Shown: positions 1 to 4,532, counted from the first letter of the stretch. The stretch: DNA of 5,146 nt from Calditrichota bacterium (GCA_013152765.1 JAADFT010000360.1:1-5146), one strand, 5' to 3'. Notes: generated from the sequence alone by a model not told the origin. Program-made: numbers and translations.

Positions 1-56
1 GCCTCGTCTGCCAGAGATTGAAGCTTAACGAGTGTATCGGCGAGTTCGGCGTTCAT
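1..56 (-). CDS. 5' end of an unidentified minus-strand gene (partial)
   Basis: An ATG at 56 on the minus strand opens a frame of 18 codons that runs off the left edge without a stop and reads MNAELADTLVKLQSLADE. A purine-rich CGAGG lies five bases upstream and could serve as a ribosome binding site. The amphipathic, helix-forming N-terminus and the codon choice look like real protein, but too little is present to assign a family. It is co-directional with the 230-residue protein gene and starts 266 bp after that gene's stop, so it could be the next member of the same transcription unit. The short length is the main uncertainty. Confidence 0.6.
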   Translation of the reverse strand, partial: MNAELADTLVKLQSLADE

Positions 57-78
57 AACGGCCTCGCTCTAATTCTGA

Positions 79-95
79 GACGGCTCGCACCCGGC
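79..95. repeat. 17-bp exact direct repeat, copy 1
   Basis: GACGGCTCGCACCCGGC occurs here and again at 2146-2162 in the same orientation. In the second copy it forms one arm of an 11-bp RNA helix. Here I find no equally good partner arm, so the sequence rather than the helix is what is shared. Confidence 0.8.
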
Positions 96-181
96 CACCC
101 AGGAGCACAAACACCACTCCAAAGGTGTTGCAGCCTGCGACTTCTATCTGCTTCCCTGCACACACATGGTAGCACACCAAC

Positions 182-230
182 ATCCTGCGGTCGGGCACTA
201 TCAACAGTGCAAGGCGCTATCACGCAGGAT
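182..230 (-). other. Nested stem-loop in the leader of the partial gene
   Basis: The outer helix pairs ATCCTGCG (182-189) with CGCAGGAT (223-230), eight perfect base pairs. Inside it GCACT (195-199) pairs with AGTGC (206-210) around a six-base loop. The strand is assigned from the flanking genes, because the pairs themselves are Watson-Crick and do not discriminate. Confidence 0.55.
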
Positions 231-322
231 ATGCTTGTGTACCGAGCTTATCTCTCGCATCTGCATCCCGCAAGCAATTTAGGAAAGCAGCTTAAGCATC
301 GATCACGCTCTTGCCTCACACT

Positions 323-1015
323 TCACGTCCGGTCTGCCTGCTGCTCGGCGGTATCGAACGGCCGGACGATGCGGCGTTGGTAGCGGATGACGTCTGGTGG
401 GAGTTGGTCGTAGCCCATGGCGGCTCGGACGGAGTTGACGCGGCGGAGTATCTGGAGCAGTTGTTTGCGGATCGGAGCGTAAGGTTCAAACGGCACGTTC
501 CAGAACTCCCGTGCTATGGTCTCGGCACGCCTGTGGGCGGCAAGCTCTAGGAAGTGGGCCATGAGTTCCCGGTAGCGCCTGCGGCTGATCTGGACGCGCA
601 CGCGGTAGCGGCCGTCGGGCGGGGCCGGGCTCTGCGGCGACGGCTTCTTCAGGAACTGGCCCCGCTTCACAGTTATCGAGTAGCCGCCTATCTGCAGCGG
701 GTACTTGCGTATGTCGCGGATCGAGGAGCGCTCTTCTTCGAAGAACCGGTGCTTGCCGTGCGTTGCCAGGAGCACGAAGAACGGGCCGATACGCAGGTAG
801 TGCATGTTGGCCCGGCCGGCCTTCTTTCGCCTTGCACGCTGCTGCCGTGACAGGGCTATGTCATACTTCTCGATCAGCTTCCGGTCCACAGCCTGCGGGT
901 CTTTGTTCTCCGGTATGTAGCCTGTGACGTAGAACCAGTATCCGTGCGGCAGGTAGTTGCTCGCCAGAATCTGGATGAACCCCTCGAGGCAATTGGCTTC
1001 GCACCGGTACTTCAT
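323..1015 (-). CDS. Conserved-looking basic 230-residue protein of unknown function
   Basis: The frame starts at ATG 1015, has an AGG seven bases upstream and ends at TGA 325-323, giving 230 residues. It begins MKYRCEANCLEGFIQILASN and contains aromatic-rich strands (GYWFYVTGYIPENKDP at 25-40, FFVLLATHGKHRFFEEE at 79-95). A strongly basic patch follows residue 58 (RQQRARRKKAGR) and the C-terminal half is rich in Arg (RYRVRVQISRRRYRE near 136-150). I see no transmembrane segment or signal peptide. The sequence resembles hypothetical proteins I associate with planctomycetes, but I cannot name a family and assign no function. It lies directly downstream of the terminator-like end of the large structured RNA, on the same strand. 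The basic charge makes nucleic-acid binding plausible, which is inference. The overlapping plus-strand frames have no protein-like composition. Confidence 0.82.
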   Translation of the reverse strand: MKYRCEANCLEGFIQILASNYLPHGYWFYVTGYIPENKDPQAVDRKLIEKYDIALSRQQRARRKKAGRANMHYLRIGPFFVLLATHGKHRFFEEERSSIRDIRKYPLQIGGYSITVKRGQFLKKPSPQSPAPPDGRYRVRVQISRRRYRELMAHFLELAAHRRAETIAREFWNVPFEPYAPIRKQLLQILRRVNSVRAAMGYDQLPPDVIRYQRRIVRPFDTAEQQADRT

Positions 1016-1033
1016 GCACTAGCCTGCGCAGCG

Positions 1034-1073
1034 AAAAAGAAAGAAGGTGGGCTTGCATTATCGGCCCAAGCCC
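1034..1073 (-). terminator. Intrinsic-terminator-like hairpin at the 3' end of the RNA
   Basis: On the minus strand GGGCTTG (1073-1067) pairs perfectly with CAAGCCC (1055-1049) around an 11-base loop and is followed by a pyrimidine run that reads CTTCTTTCTTTTTC. The tract begins with an ACC and is interrupted by C, so strength is uncertain. It ends less than 20 bases before the start codon of the 230-residue protein gene, so that gene needs read-through, processing or a promoter inside the region. Confidence 0.6.
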
Positions 1074-1075
1074 CA

Positions 1076-1095
1076 AGGCCAAATCCTTCTGGCCT
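1076..1095 (-). other. RNA hairpin, 6 bp
   Basis: AGGCCA (1076-1081) pairs with TGGCCT (1090-1095) around eight bases. It sits immediately before the terminator hairpin and could stack on it. Confidence 0.5.
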
Positions 1096-1100
1096 GCATT

Positions 1101-1139
1101 GCGTGCCGGCATCTTTCCCGTGAAGCCGGCCGGCCACGC
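1101..1139 (-). other. RNA hairpin, 10 bp with one bulge
   Basis: GCGTGCCGGC (1101-1110) pairs with 1129-1139, four plus six base pairs with a single bulged base at 1135. The GCCGGC core is itself palindromic, so alternative registers exist. Confidence 0.5.
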
Positions 1140-1176
1140 ATCTGCGGAACCTCACCCCATCTGCAACCTCGGAACC
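1139..1176. repeat. Imperfect tandem repeat of about 19 bp
   Basis: CATCTGCGGAACCTC (1139-1153) is followed by CATCTGCAACCTCGGAACC (1158-1176). The two units share CATCTGC, ACCTC and GGAACC in slightly different order, suggesting an old local duplication. It falls in one of the few stretches of the RNA region where I see no strong helix. Confidence 0.5.
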
Positions 1177-1214
1177 TTCCCCTTGCTAACATCCTGCCTG
1201 TCAGTTTCGCCGCT

Positions 1215-1251
1215 GCGGCGGTGCATACTTTCTTCCAAGTTGCACCGCCGC
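1215..1251 (-). other. Long RNA hairpin, 11 + 4 bp
   Basis: GCGGCGGTGCA (1215-1225) pairs perfectly with TGCACCGCCGC (1241-1251). After a single bulged base at 1226 a second helix ACTT/AAGT (1227-1230 with 1237-1240) closes a six-base purine loop on the minus strand. Its last three bases overlap the adjacent 7-bp hairpin CGCCAAT/ATTGGCG at 1249-1265, so the two may trade pairs at the boundary. Confidence 0.7.
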
Positions 1252-1283
1252 CAATTCCATTGGCGTACCGCTTAAACCTCTTC

Positions 1284-1329
1284 GCGATGCCAGTTGCAGT
1301 ACTCGACGCGTACCGCCCCTGTGCATCGC
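1284..1329 (-). other. Nested RNA helix, 7 bp enclosing 6 bp
   Basis: GCGATGC (1284-1290) pairs with GCATCGC (1323-1329), seven perfect pairs spanning 46 bases. Inside, CAGTAC (1297-1302) pairs with GTACCG (1310-1315) with one G.U that exists only on the minus strand. Confidence 0.65.
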
Positions 1330-1338
1330 CAATTCGCT

Positions 1339-1378
1339 GTCAAAGGAGGCGGTTCCTCCCGGAGACGTCTCGTTTGAC
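1339..1378 (-). other. Closed RNA helix GTCAAA/TTTGAC with internal hairpin
   Basis: GTCAAA (1339-1344) pairs with TTTGAC (1373-1378). Directly adjacent inside it GGAGG (1345-1349) pairs with CCTCC (1355-1359), an arrangement expected for coaxial stacking. Confidence 0.6.
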
Positions 1379-1400
1379 CGCAGTTGCATCCTTCCATGGA

Positions 1401-1440
1401 ACCTGCGCCGGGGCCGCTTGCAGGCAGCACCGGCGCAGGT
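1401..1440 (-). other. Long RNA hairpin, 11 + 5 bp
   Basis: ACCTGCGCCGG (1401-1411) pairs perfectly with CCGGCGCAGGT (1430-1440). Inside, 1413-1417 pairs with 1424-1428, including one G.U specific to the minus strand (C1415 against A1426 on the plus strand). Confidence 0.72.
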
Positions 1441-1452
1441 CGCAACTCCCGT

Positions 1453-1466
1453 CTGGCCGAAGCCAG
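1453..1466 (-). other. cUUCGg tetraloop hairpin
   Basis: On the minus strand CTGGC and GCCAG enclose TTCG, the exact C(UUCG)G arrangement of the very stable UNCG tetraloop. On the plus strand the loop would be CGAA, with no special stability. Confidence 0.7.
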
Positions 1467-1486
1467 TCAGCCCTTTCTCGGCCTTA

Positions 1487-1517
1487 CGTGCCCAGCACCA
1501 CCTGTAAGCACAGCACG
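1487..1517 (-). other. RNA stem with internal CTGT/ACAG hairpin
   Basis: CGTGC (1487-1491) pairs with GCACG (1513-1517), enclosing CTGT (1502-1505) paired with ACAG (1510-1513). The single base at 1513 is claimed by both stems. A separate 5-bp hairpin GTGCC/GGCAC follows at 1526-1541. Confidence 0.45.
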
Positions 1518-1552
1518 GGTCCCGAGTGCCTTCCCGGGCACACCGCTCGGCC

Positions 1553-1578
1553 CCGACTGCCGCTCCCGCAACAGCCGG
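1553..1578 (-). other. 11-bp RNA hairpin with GGGA (GNRA) loop
   Basis: On the minus strand the 11-base arms at 1578-1568 and 1563-1553 pair completely around a GGGA tetraloop. Three of the pairs are G.U, and on the plus strand the same positions (1556/1575, 1560/1571, 1561/1570) are A.C mismatches. This is the clearest single strand-specific RNA helix in the window. Confidence 0.78.
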
Positions 1579-1607
1579 CACCGACTCCTACTCAGGCCAC
1601 ACTCCCA

Positions 1608-1676
1608 GACTCGAGCCTTTCAACCACCTGGCCAACTCTCCAGGCACCGGGTGACCAACTCCCGGCAGCTCGAGTC
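1608..1676 (-). other. Three-way junction closed by a 9-bp helix
   Basis: GACTCGAGC (1608-1616) pairs perfectly with GCTCGAGTC (1668-1676). It encloses two 5-bp hairpins, CCTGG/CCAGG (1627-1644) and CCGGG/CCCGG (1647-1665), separated by two bases. On the minus strand both terminal loops contain AGTTGG. Confidence 0.72.
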
Positions 1677-1721
1677 CTTCCTGCGTTAGTCATGCCTGTC
1701 GCTCCCATGGTCACGTGGCTA

Positions 1722-1780
1722 GCGGGGCGTTACCCCGCGGGGCCATGCTCGGCCCTATGTGCGGCTGTCAGGCCGCCATA
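1722..1780 (-). other. Three consecutive RNA hairpins
   Basis: Three stems follow each other almost without gaps: GCGGGG/CCCCGC (1722-1738, 6 bp), GGGCC/GGCCC (1740-1755, 5 bp) and TATG+GCGGC paired with GCCGC+CATA (1756-1780, 9 bp with one bulged base at 1760). Confidence 0.65.
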
Positions 1781-1881
1781 GTTTCCTCGCCGCCGGCGGC
1801 ACCGTGCACGCCGTGCAGCGAGATTTCAGGGGGCAGAAGAAAGAAGCTCCCCCTTACCCGCGGGCCGAGGGCCGTTCGCCA

Positions 1882-1911
1882 CCTGGGCCTGCCCTATCGG
1901 GCCTGCCCAGG
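1882..1911 (-). other. Two-tier RNA hairpin with symmetric AG/AG internal loop
   Basis: CCTGGGC (1882-1888) pairs with GCCCAGG (1905-1911) and GCCC (1891-1894) with GGGC (1899-1902). On the minus strand the two helices are separated by AG on both sides, able to form tandem purine-purine pairs, and the loop is GATA. Confidence 0.68.
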
Positions 1912-1946
1912 CATTCTCGGCGGCGTCTCCATGGGAACTTACCAGC

Positions 1947-2024
1947 AAGCCCTTACGGGCCTTTCATCGTTGAGCTCTTCGCGTTCGGAGACTTACTCCG
2001 ATACCCGCACGCGTTACCGTGCGG
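1947..2024 (-). other. Three hairpins including a GTAA (GNRA) loop
   Basis: On the minus strand 1947-1962 forms a 6-bp stem (one G.U) capped by GTAA. TCGGAG/CTCCGA (1985-2001) forms a 6-bp stem with a five-base loop. CCGCAC/GTGCGG (2005-2024) forms a 6-bp stem that again has GGTAAC in its loop. Confidence 0.65.
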
Positions 2025-2145
2025 CAGCCGCCCTCACGAGCGTGCTGGCTCCCGACGCTGGCGCACGTTGAACGCTCCCCGCAAAGGGAGTCGAACCCCG
2101 TGGGCGGATTTGGGGCCAGAGGCACCCCGCACCGACTTCAGGCAT

Positions 2146-2162
2146 GACGGCTCGCACCCGGC
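2146..2162. repeat. 17-bp exact direct repeat, copy 2
   Basis: Second copy of the sequence at 79-95. Positions 2151-2161 form one arm of the 11-bp helix at 2151-2184. Confidence 0.8.
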
Positions 2163-2184
2163 AGCACTAAGCACCGGGCACGAG
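2151..2184 (-). other. 11-bp RNA helix with tandem G.U pairs
   Basis: CTCGCACCCGG (2151-2161) faces CCGGGCACGAG (2174-2184). On the minus strand all eleven positions pair, two as adjacent G.U pairs. On the plus strand the same two positions are A.C mismatches. The loop is 12 bases. Confidence 0.72.
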
Positions 2185-2215
2185 TCTGTCCGCATCGCCC
2201 TCGTTCCGTCTCCGC

Positions 2216-2254
2216 CTGCCCGGCCGGCACAGCGACACTGTGCAGCCGCGGCAG
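2216..2254 (-). other. Nested RNA stem, 5 bp enclosing 6 bp
   Basis: CTGCC (2216-2220) pairs with GGCAG (2250-2254) and GCACAG (2227-2232) pairs with CTGTGC (2238-2243) around a five-base loop, leaving an internal loop of about six bases on each side. Confidence 0.6.
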
Positions 2255-2284
2255 ACCTTCGCCACTATCGCCTATTGGATCGAA

Positions 2285-2337
2285 CGCTGGGATTACTCTT
2301 ACCTGCGATACAAAGGCAGCTAAGGATTACTCCAGCG
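2285..2337 (-). other. Multi-tier RNA stem with matching AGTAATC segments
   Basis: CGCTGG (2285-2290) pairs with CCAGCG (2332-2337). On the minus strand both sides of the internal loop carry the same segment AGTAATC, and within it short helices TTA/TAA and CTGC/GCAG close a nine-base loop. The repeated segment appears on the plus strand as GGATTACTC twice. Confidence 0.6.
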
Positions 2338-2347
2338 AGCCTCCATC

Positions 2348-2394
2348 GAGCACGGACAAGCCACTCTCGCGGCATCCGGCTCTACCGGCAGAGC
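2348..2394 (-). other. Hairpin with GAGA loop, alternative pairing with a neighbour
   Basis: On the minus strand GAGC-CGGA-T-GCCGC-GAGA-GTGGC-TTG-TCCG-T-GCTC (2382-2348) folds into a 35-base hairpin: eight lower pairs with a bulged T, a T/TTG internal loop, five upper pairs (one G.U) and a GNRA loop. The same GAGC can instead form GCTCT/AGAGC with 2390-2394 (hairpin 2379-2394). The two are mutually exclusive, which could be a switch or simply mean one of them is wrong. Confidence 0.55.
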
Positions 2395-2398
2395 ACAT

Positions 2399-2513
2399 GC
2401 AGGTGGTCAAGCCTGCCCCTTAGCGTGGTTGGTGGCCACGTTTACCGGGTGTGCTCCCCAGACGGAAGCGCGTCACAACGCGTTTGCGTCATTGACGATC
2501 GCAGAGCACGATC
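2399..2513 (-). other. 5'-proximal hairpins of the RNA
   Basis: Three 5-bp stems are visible: GCAGG/CCTGC (2399-2416), CGTGG/CCACG (2424-2440, seven-base loop) and GATCG/CGATC (2497-2513, seven-base loop). Density is lower here, so the true 5' end may lie anywhere from about 2440 to the repA stop. Confidence 0.45.
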
Positions 2514-2616
2514 CTGACTCTGCAAAAACCAGACTACACCCGCTGCCTGCCTTACTCAAATTCGAGAACTGAGATGAATGTGAAAGGCGAGCACGCTGAA
2601 GTGTGCCAAGTGCGCT

Positions 2617-4086
2617 TCAACCGATCGAAAGCAGCCCCTTGCGTTCCGCGTACTGGCAGATGAACTGCTCGCGCAAGGCTTGGAGCCTCTCGCTGCTGTC
2701 CTTTGCGGCACGGAGCCAGGCGTCACGCACGACCTTGTTCGCGTTCGCCATTGCTTCCTGCTCGAGCTTTTCCTGCTCCGCCTCCGAGAGCGAGTTCCAG
2801 AACTTCCGGAACGCCTTCAGCCGTGCCGCCTCCGCCGCCTTCGCTGCCTTTTCCGCCTCGGCGATGCGCTTGCTCGCCGCGCTCGGCTCTGCAGGCCGCT
2901 TGCTGCGCTCGAGTTCCAGCTCAAGCTCCTTCGGCATCTGGTAGTCGTCGCGGATCGAGGCGGCAAGGTAGCCGGCCGGGTTCTTGATCCGCTTAAACTC
3001 CCCCTTCTTCTCCATCCAGTCGTGCAGCCTTATCTTCTCTTCGATTTTCTCCGGCGGCTTCTCCGCCACAAGCTGCCTTGCAACGTTGCGGTGCACACCG
3101 CGCTCGAGCAGCTTCTCCAGCAGTGCCCGGCGTGGCGTATCAAGCTCAATCACCTCGCATCCGCTCGCGCAGTCTTCCTCTTCCTCATACTCTTCGCCCG
3201 CCTCTTCGCCGGCAGCGAGCATTATCTCCCACTTTCCGCGCGCCACTTCGCGAAACCTCTCATCGAGCTTCTGCGGCTTGAGGAACCCGATCTTTTCGAG
3301 CTCTTCCAAAGCACCCGTTAGCTTTCGCTTGAGCTGCGCCGTATCGTACCTGCGTGTAAGCCCGATGTGGTTGTAAGCGAAATTCTGCAGCTCGAACTTC
3401 ACTACCGGCGTGCGGCAGAAGTGTTTGTCCAAGAACCGATACGCCTGCTTCGCAATCGGCGAGCGTAGCGACCTGTAAACGTCCATGTCGAGCTTCTTGA
3501 GATGGTTGGTCCGGAAGTTGTCGAAGACCACCTTGTTCCACGTGAAGCTCGATCTCACCTTCCCGCCCGCTCTATCCTTGCTGCGCAGCTCGAGGGCCTC
3601 GATCACGTGGAACGTCCTGCTCGTCCATGCGCGAATGCGGTTGTCCCACCACGATTGCTTGTAGTACAGCGTCACGCCGGCCCAGCGATTAAGCGAATCA
3701 TGCAGCCGCTGATAGGAACGCCCGCTGTGCGACCAGCCCAGGATTTCGAGAAGCTCGTAGCGGCTGAACCTGACCTTCGCCTCCTTGAAGTTGTTCTTGA
3801 GCTGCGTAAGCTCGATCAGCCCGAGCAGCACGTCGCTGTCCAGGTCCCTGGGCAGCCCGAGCTTATCGGCGCCGGATATGGTCAGCTCGCGCTTTAGCTC
3901 CTGCCCCGTGTTCTCGTCGTAGATCGTGTCGCCGAACTCGAGCGTCTTCGGGTCATTGCTGTAATGGCGGCCGAGCAGCACGAGCGGGAACTCGCACAGG
4001 TTGAGCTCATCCGCTGCAAGCCGCCTGCCCTTTTGCCGCTTCTTACCGATCGCCTCCTTCTTGCATGCCTCCGTGCTTCGCCTCAC
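2617..4086 (-). CDS. repA: Plasmid replication initiator protein, RPA/RepA family
   Basis: The frame starts at GTG 4086 behind a strong AGGGGG ribosome binding site and ends at TGA 2619-2617, 489 residues. After a basic leader (1-25), residues about 25-270 match the replication initiator A pattern: LNLCEFPLVLLGR, a winged-helix-like segment around 85-165 (RFSRYELLEILGWSHSGRSYQRLHDSL) with a KQSWW element, and a second around 180-270 (LKKLDMDVYRSLRSPIAKQAYRFLDKHF, then KRKLTGALEELEKIGFLK). An acidic linker follows (EEAGEEYEEEED, 294-305). A further block holds RGVHRNVARQLV and the NPAGYLAASIRDDY motif (369-382) seen in C-terminal regions of such initiators. The tail from 400 is Ala/Glu-rich and probably coiled coil. 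It should bind the iterons at 4212-4769 and open the adjacent AT-rich DNA. The palindrome between promoter and start suggests autoregulation. The host seems planctomycete-like, from recollection of the family only. Confidence 0.88.
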   Translation of the reverse strand: MRRSTEACKKEAIGKKRQKGRRLAADELNLCEFPLVLLGRHYSNDPKTLEFGDTIYDENTGQELKRELTISGADKLGLPRDLDSDVLLGLIELTQLKNNFKEAKVRFSRYELLEILGWSHSGRSYQRLHDSLNRWAGVTLYYKQSWWDNRIRAWTSRTFHVIEALELRSKDRAGGKVRSSFTWNKVVFDNFRTNHLKKLDMDVYRSLRSPIAKQAYRFLDKHFCRTPVVKFELQNFAYNHIGLTRRYDTAQLKRKLTGALEELEKIGFLKPQKLDERFREVARGKWEIMLAAGEEAGEEYEEEEDCASGCEVIELDTPRRALLEKLLERGVHRNVARQLVAEKPPEKIEEKIRLHDWMEKKGEFKRIKNPAGYLAASIRDDYQMPKELELELERSKRPAEPSAASKRIAEAEKAAKAAEAARLKAFRKFWNSLSEAEQEKLEQEAMANANKVVRDAWLRAAKDSSERLQALREQFICQYAERKGLLSIG

Positions 4087-4094
4087 TGTTCCCC
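4087..4094 (-). promoter_or_regulatory. Ribosome binding site of repA
   Basis: The minus strand reads GAGGGGGAACA directly before GTG. The G-run is placed five to nine bases upstream, which favours the GTG at 4086 as the start over any internal ATG. Confidence 0.65.
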
Positions 4095-4100
4095 CTCATT

Positions 4101-4168
4101 CGAAAAAGAAAAAAACAGCAACAGCATGTTGTTGTTATTAACAACAACAACATATCTATATTTATAGC
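4101..4168. other. AT-rich segment, probable origin unwinding region
   Basis: This is the most AT-rich stretch of an otherwise GC-rich window, with an A-run (4102-4115), the (AAC)n palindrome and ATATCTATATTTATA (4152-4166). It lies between the iterons and repA, the usual place of the melting element in iteron origins. I see no clear DnaA box. Confidence 0.55.
4127..4149. promoter_or_regulatory. Perfect 23-bp palindrome, candidate repA operator
   Basis: TGTTGTTGTTA (4127-4137) and TAACAACAACA (4139-4149) are exact inverted arms around one central T. It sits just downstream of the presumed repA -10 element and about 40 bp before the repA start, where a bound repressor, possibly RepA itself, would block transcription. 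In the mRNA it could also form a leader hairpin. Confidence 0.65.
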
Positions 4169-4188
4169 CGGAGCCCAACCGGCTGAAA
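4161..4188 (-). promoter_or_regulatory. Possible repA promoter
   Basis: On the minus strand TATAAA (4166-4161) is a good -10 candidate. Sixteen bases upstream TTTCAG (4188-4183) is a weak -35. Transcription would begin near 4153 and run through the palindrome. Confidence 0.4.
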
Positions 4189-4310
4189 TCACTCGCTTTC
4201 CTACTCCAAACCCTGCCCATAAACACGGTAAATCCTGCCCGTAGACACGGTAGTTTCCTGCCCGTAGGCACGGTAATCCCTGCCCGTAAGCACGGTAATT
4301 TGGCCCAAAT

Positions 4311-4499
4311 CCTGCCCGTAAACACGGTAGTGGCCGGGGTCAATGATTTCAGCAACTTGGGCCAAAACCCTCCCCGTAGGCACGGTAATTCCTGCCCGTA
4401 GGCACGGTATCCCCGAGGCGAACCCTGCCCGTAGACACGGTACGTGCAGAGTTCAATGATCTCGGCGACATAGCTCAGAAACTGCCCGTGGAGACGGTA
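4311..4499 (+). repeat. Second-order duplication within the iteron array
   Basis: Iteron 4311 + spacer + iteron 4369 (4311-4387) matches iteron 4424 + spacer + iteron 4481 (4424-4499). The spacers share CAATGAT at exactly 30 bp from each first iteron and are similar over about 28 bases. The following iterons (4391 and 4514) extend the parallel. Confidence 0.7.
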
Positions 4500-4532
4500 T
4501 CTGCGGATCGAATCCTGCCCGTAGACACGGTA

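Larger units (their letters stand above)
57..322 (-). other. Intergenic leader with RNA-like hairpins and a 17-bp repeat
   Basis: No protein gene is supported here. On the minus strand it carries a nested stem at 182-230 (8-bp outer helix ATCCTGCG/CGCAGGAT, inner helix GCACT/AGTGC at 195-210), a 6-bp helix AACACC/GGTGTT at 110-129, and a weaker 6-bp stem TGCTTG/CAAGCA at 232-276. It also holds an exact copy (79-95) of a 17-bp sequence found in the large RNA region at 2146-2162. Structure is less dense than in 1034-2513. It could be the 5' leader of the partial gene at 56 or a second, smaller structured RNA. Confidence 0.5.
1034..2513 (-). ncRNA. Candidate giant structured noncoding RNA (about 1.5 kb)
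   Basis: This stretch between repA and the 230-residue protein gene contains no credible protein gene but a near-continuous series of helices when read on the minus strand. The best are 1215-1251 (11+4 bp), 1284-1329 (7 bp enclosing 6 bp), 1401-1440 (11+5 bp), 1553-1578 (11 bp, GGGA loop), 1608-1676 (three-way junction), 1882-1911 (7+4 bp) and 2151-2184 (11 bp). Strand is set by tetraloops that are GNRA-type or cUUCGg only on the minus strand, and by nine G.U pairs that would be A.C mismatches on the plus strand (three in 1553-1578, two in 2151-2184, one each in 1297-1315, 1413-1428, 1947-1962 and 2360-2373). The 3' end is probably the terminator at 1034-1073. The 5' end is not resolved and no clear promoter is visible in 2514-2616, so it may be processed from the repA transcript. 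I do not recognise a known RNA family. Size is in the range of the giant bacterial RNAs such as GOLLD and ROOL, or larger. Confidence 0.75.

Noticed and set aside
2078..2155. tRNA or tmRNA 3' end on the minus strand, because of GGGGTTCGACTCCC
   Set aside because: The T-arm-like piece lacks two good stem pairs, no matching 5' acceptor strand, proper anticodon loop or tmRNA 5' signature is found, and the bases fit better in the stem CTCCC/GGGAG at 2079-2094.
2171..2323. Plus-strand frame ending in AYWIERWDYSYLRYKGS and a TAA
   Set aside because: The tail looks protein-like but the frame has no start codon, is only 50 codons long, and runs through the stems at 2216-2254 and 2285-2337.
2379..2394. 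D-arm of a tRNA (GCTCTGCCGGTAGAGC on the minus strand)
   Set aside because: The sequence looks like a D-arm, but no acceptor, anticodon or T-arm with correct spacing accompanies it.
1034..2513. Group I or group II intron, RNase P RNA or rRNA fragment
   Set aside because: No reverse transcriptase or homing endonuclease, no recognisable conserved cores of these classes, and only one superficial domain-V-like hairpin in the wrong position, about 200 bases from the 5' limit.
1047..2517. Long open frames on both strands in the non-coding stretch
   Set aside because: Their translations are low-complexity Pro/Arg/Ala/Ser-rich products of GC-rich DNA with no domain, no ribosome binding site and no consistent frame. 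They overlap each other and the helices.
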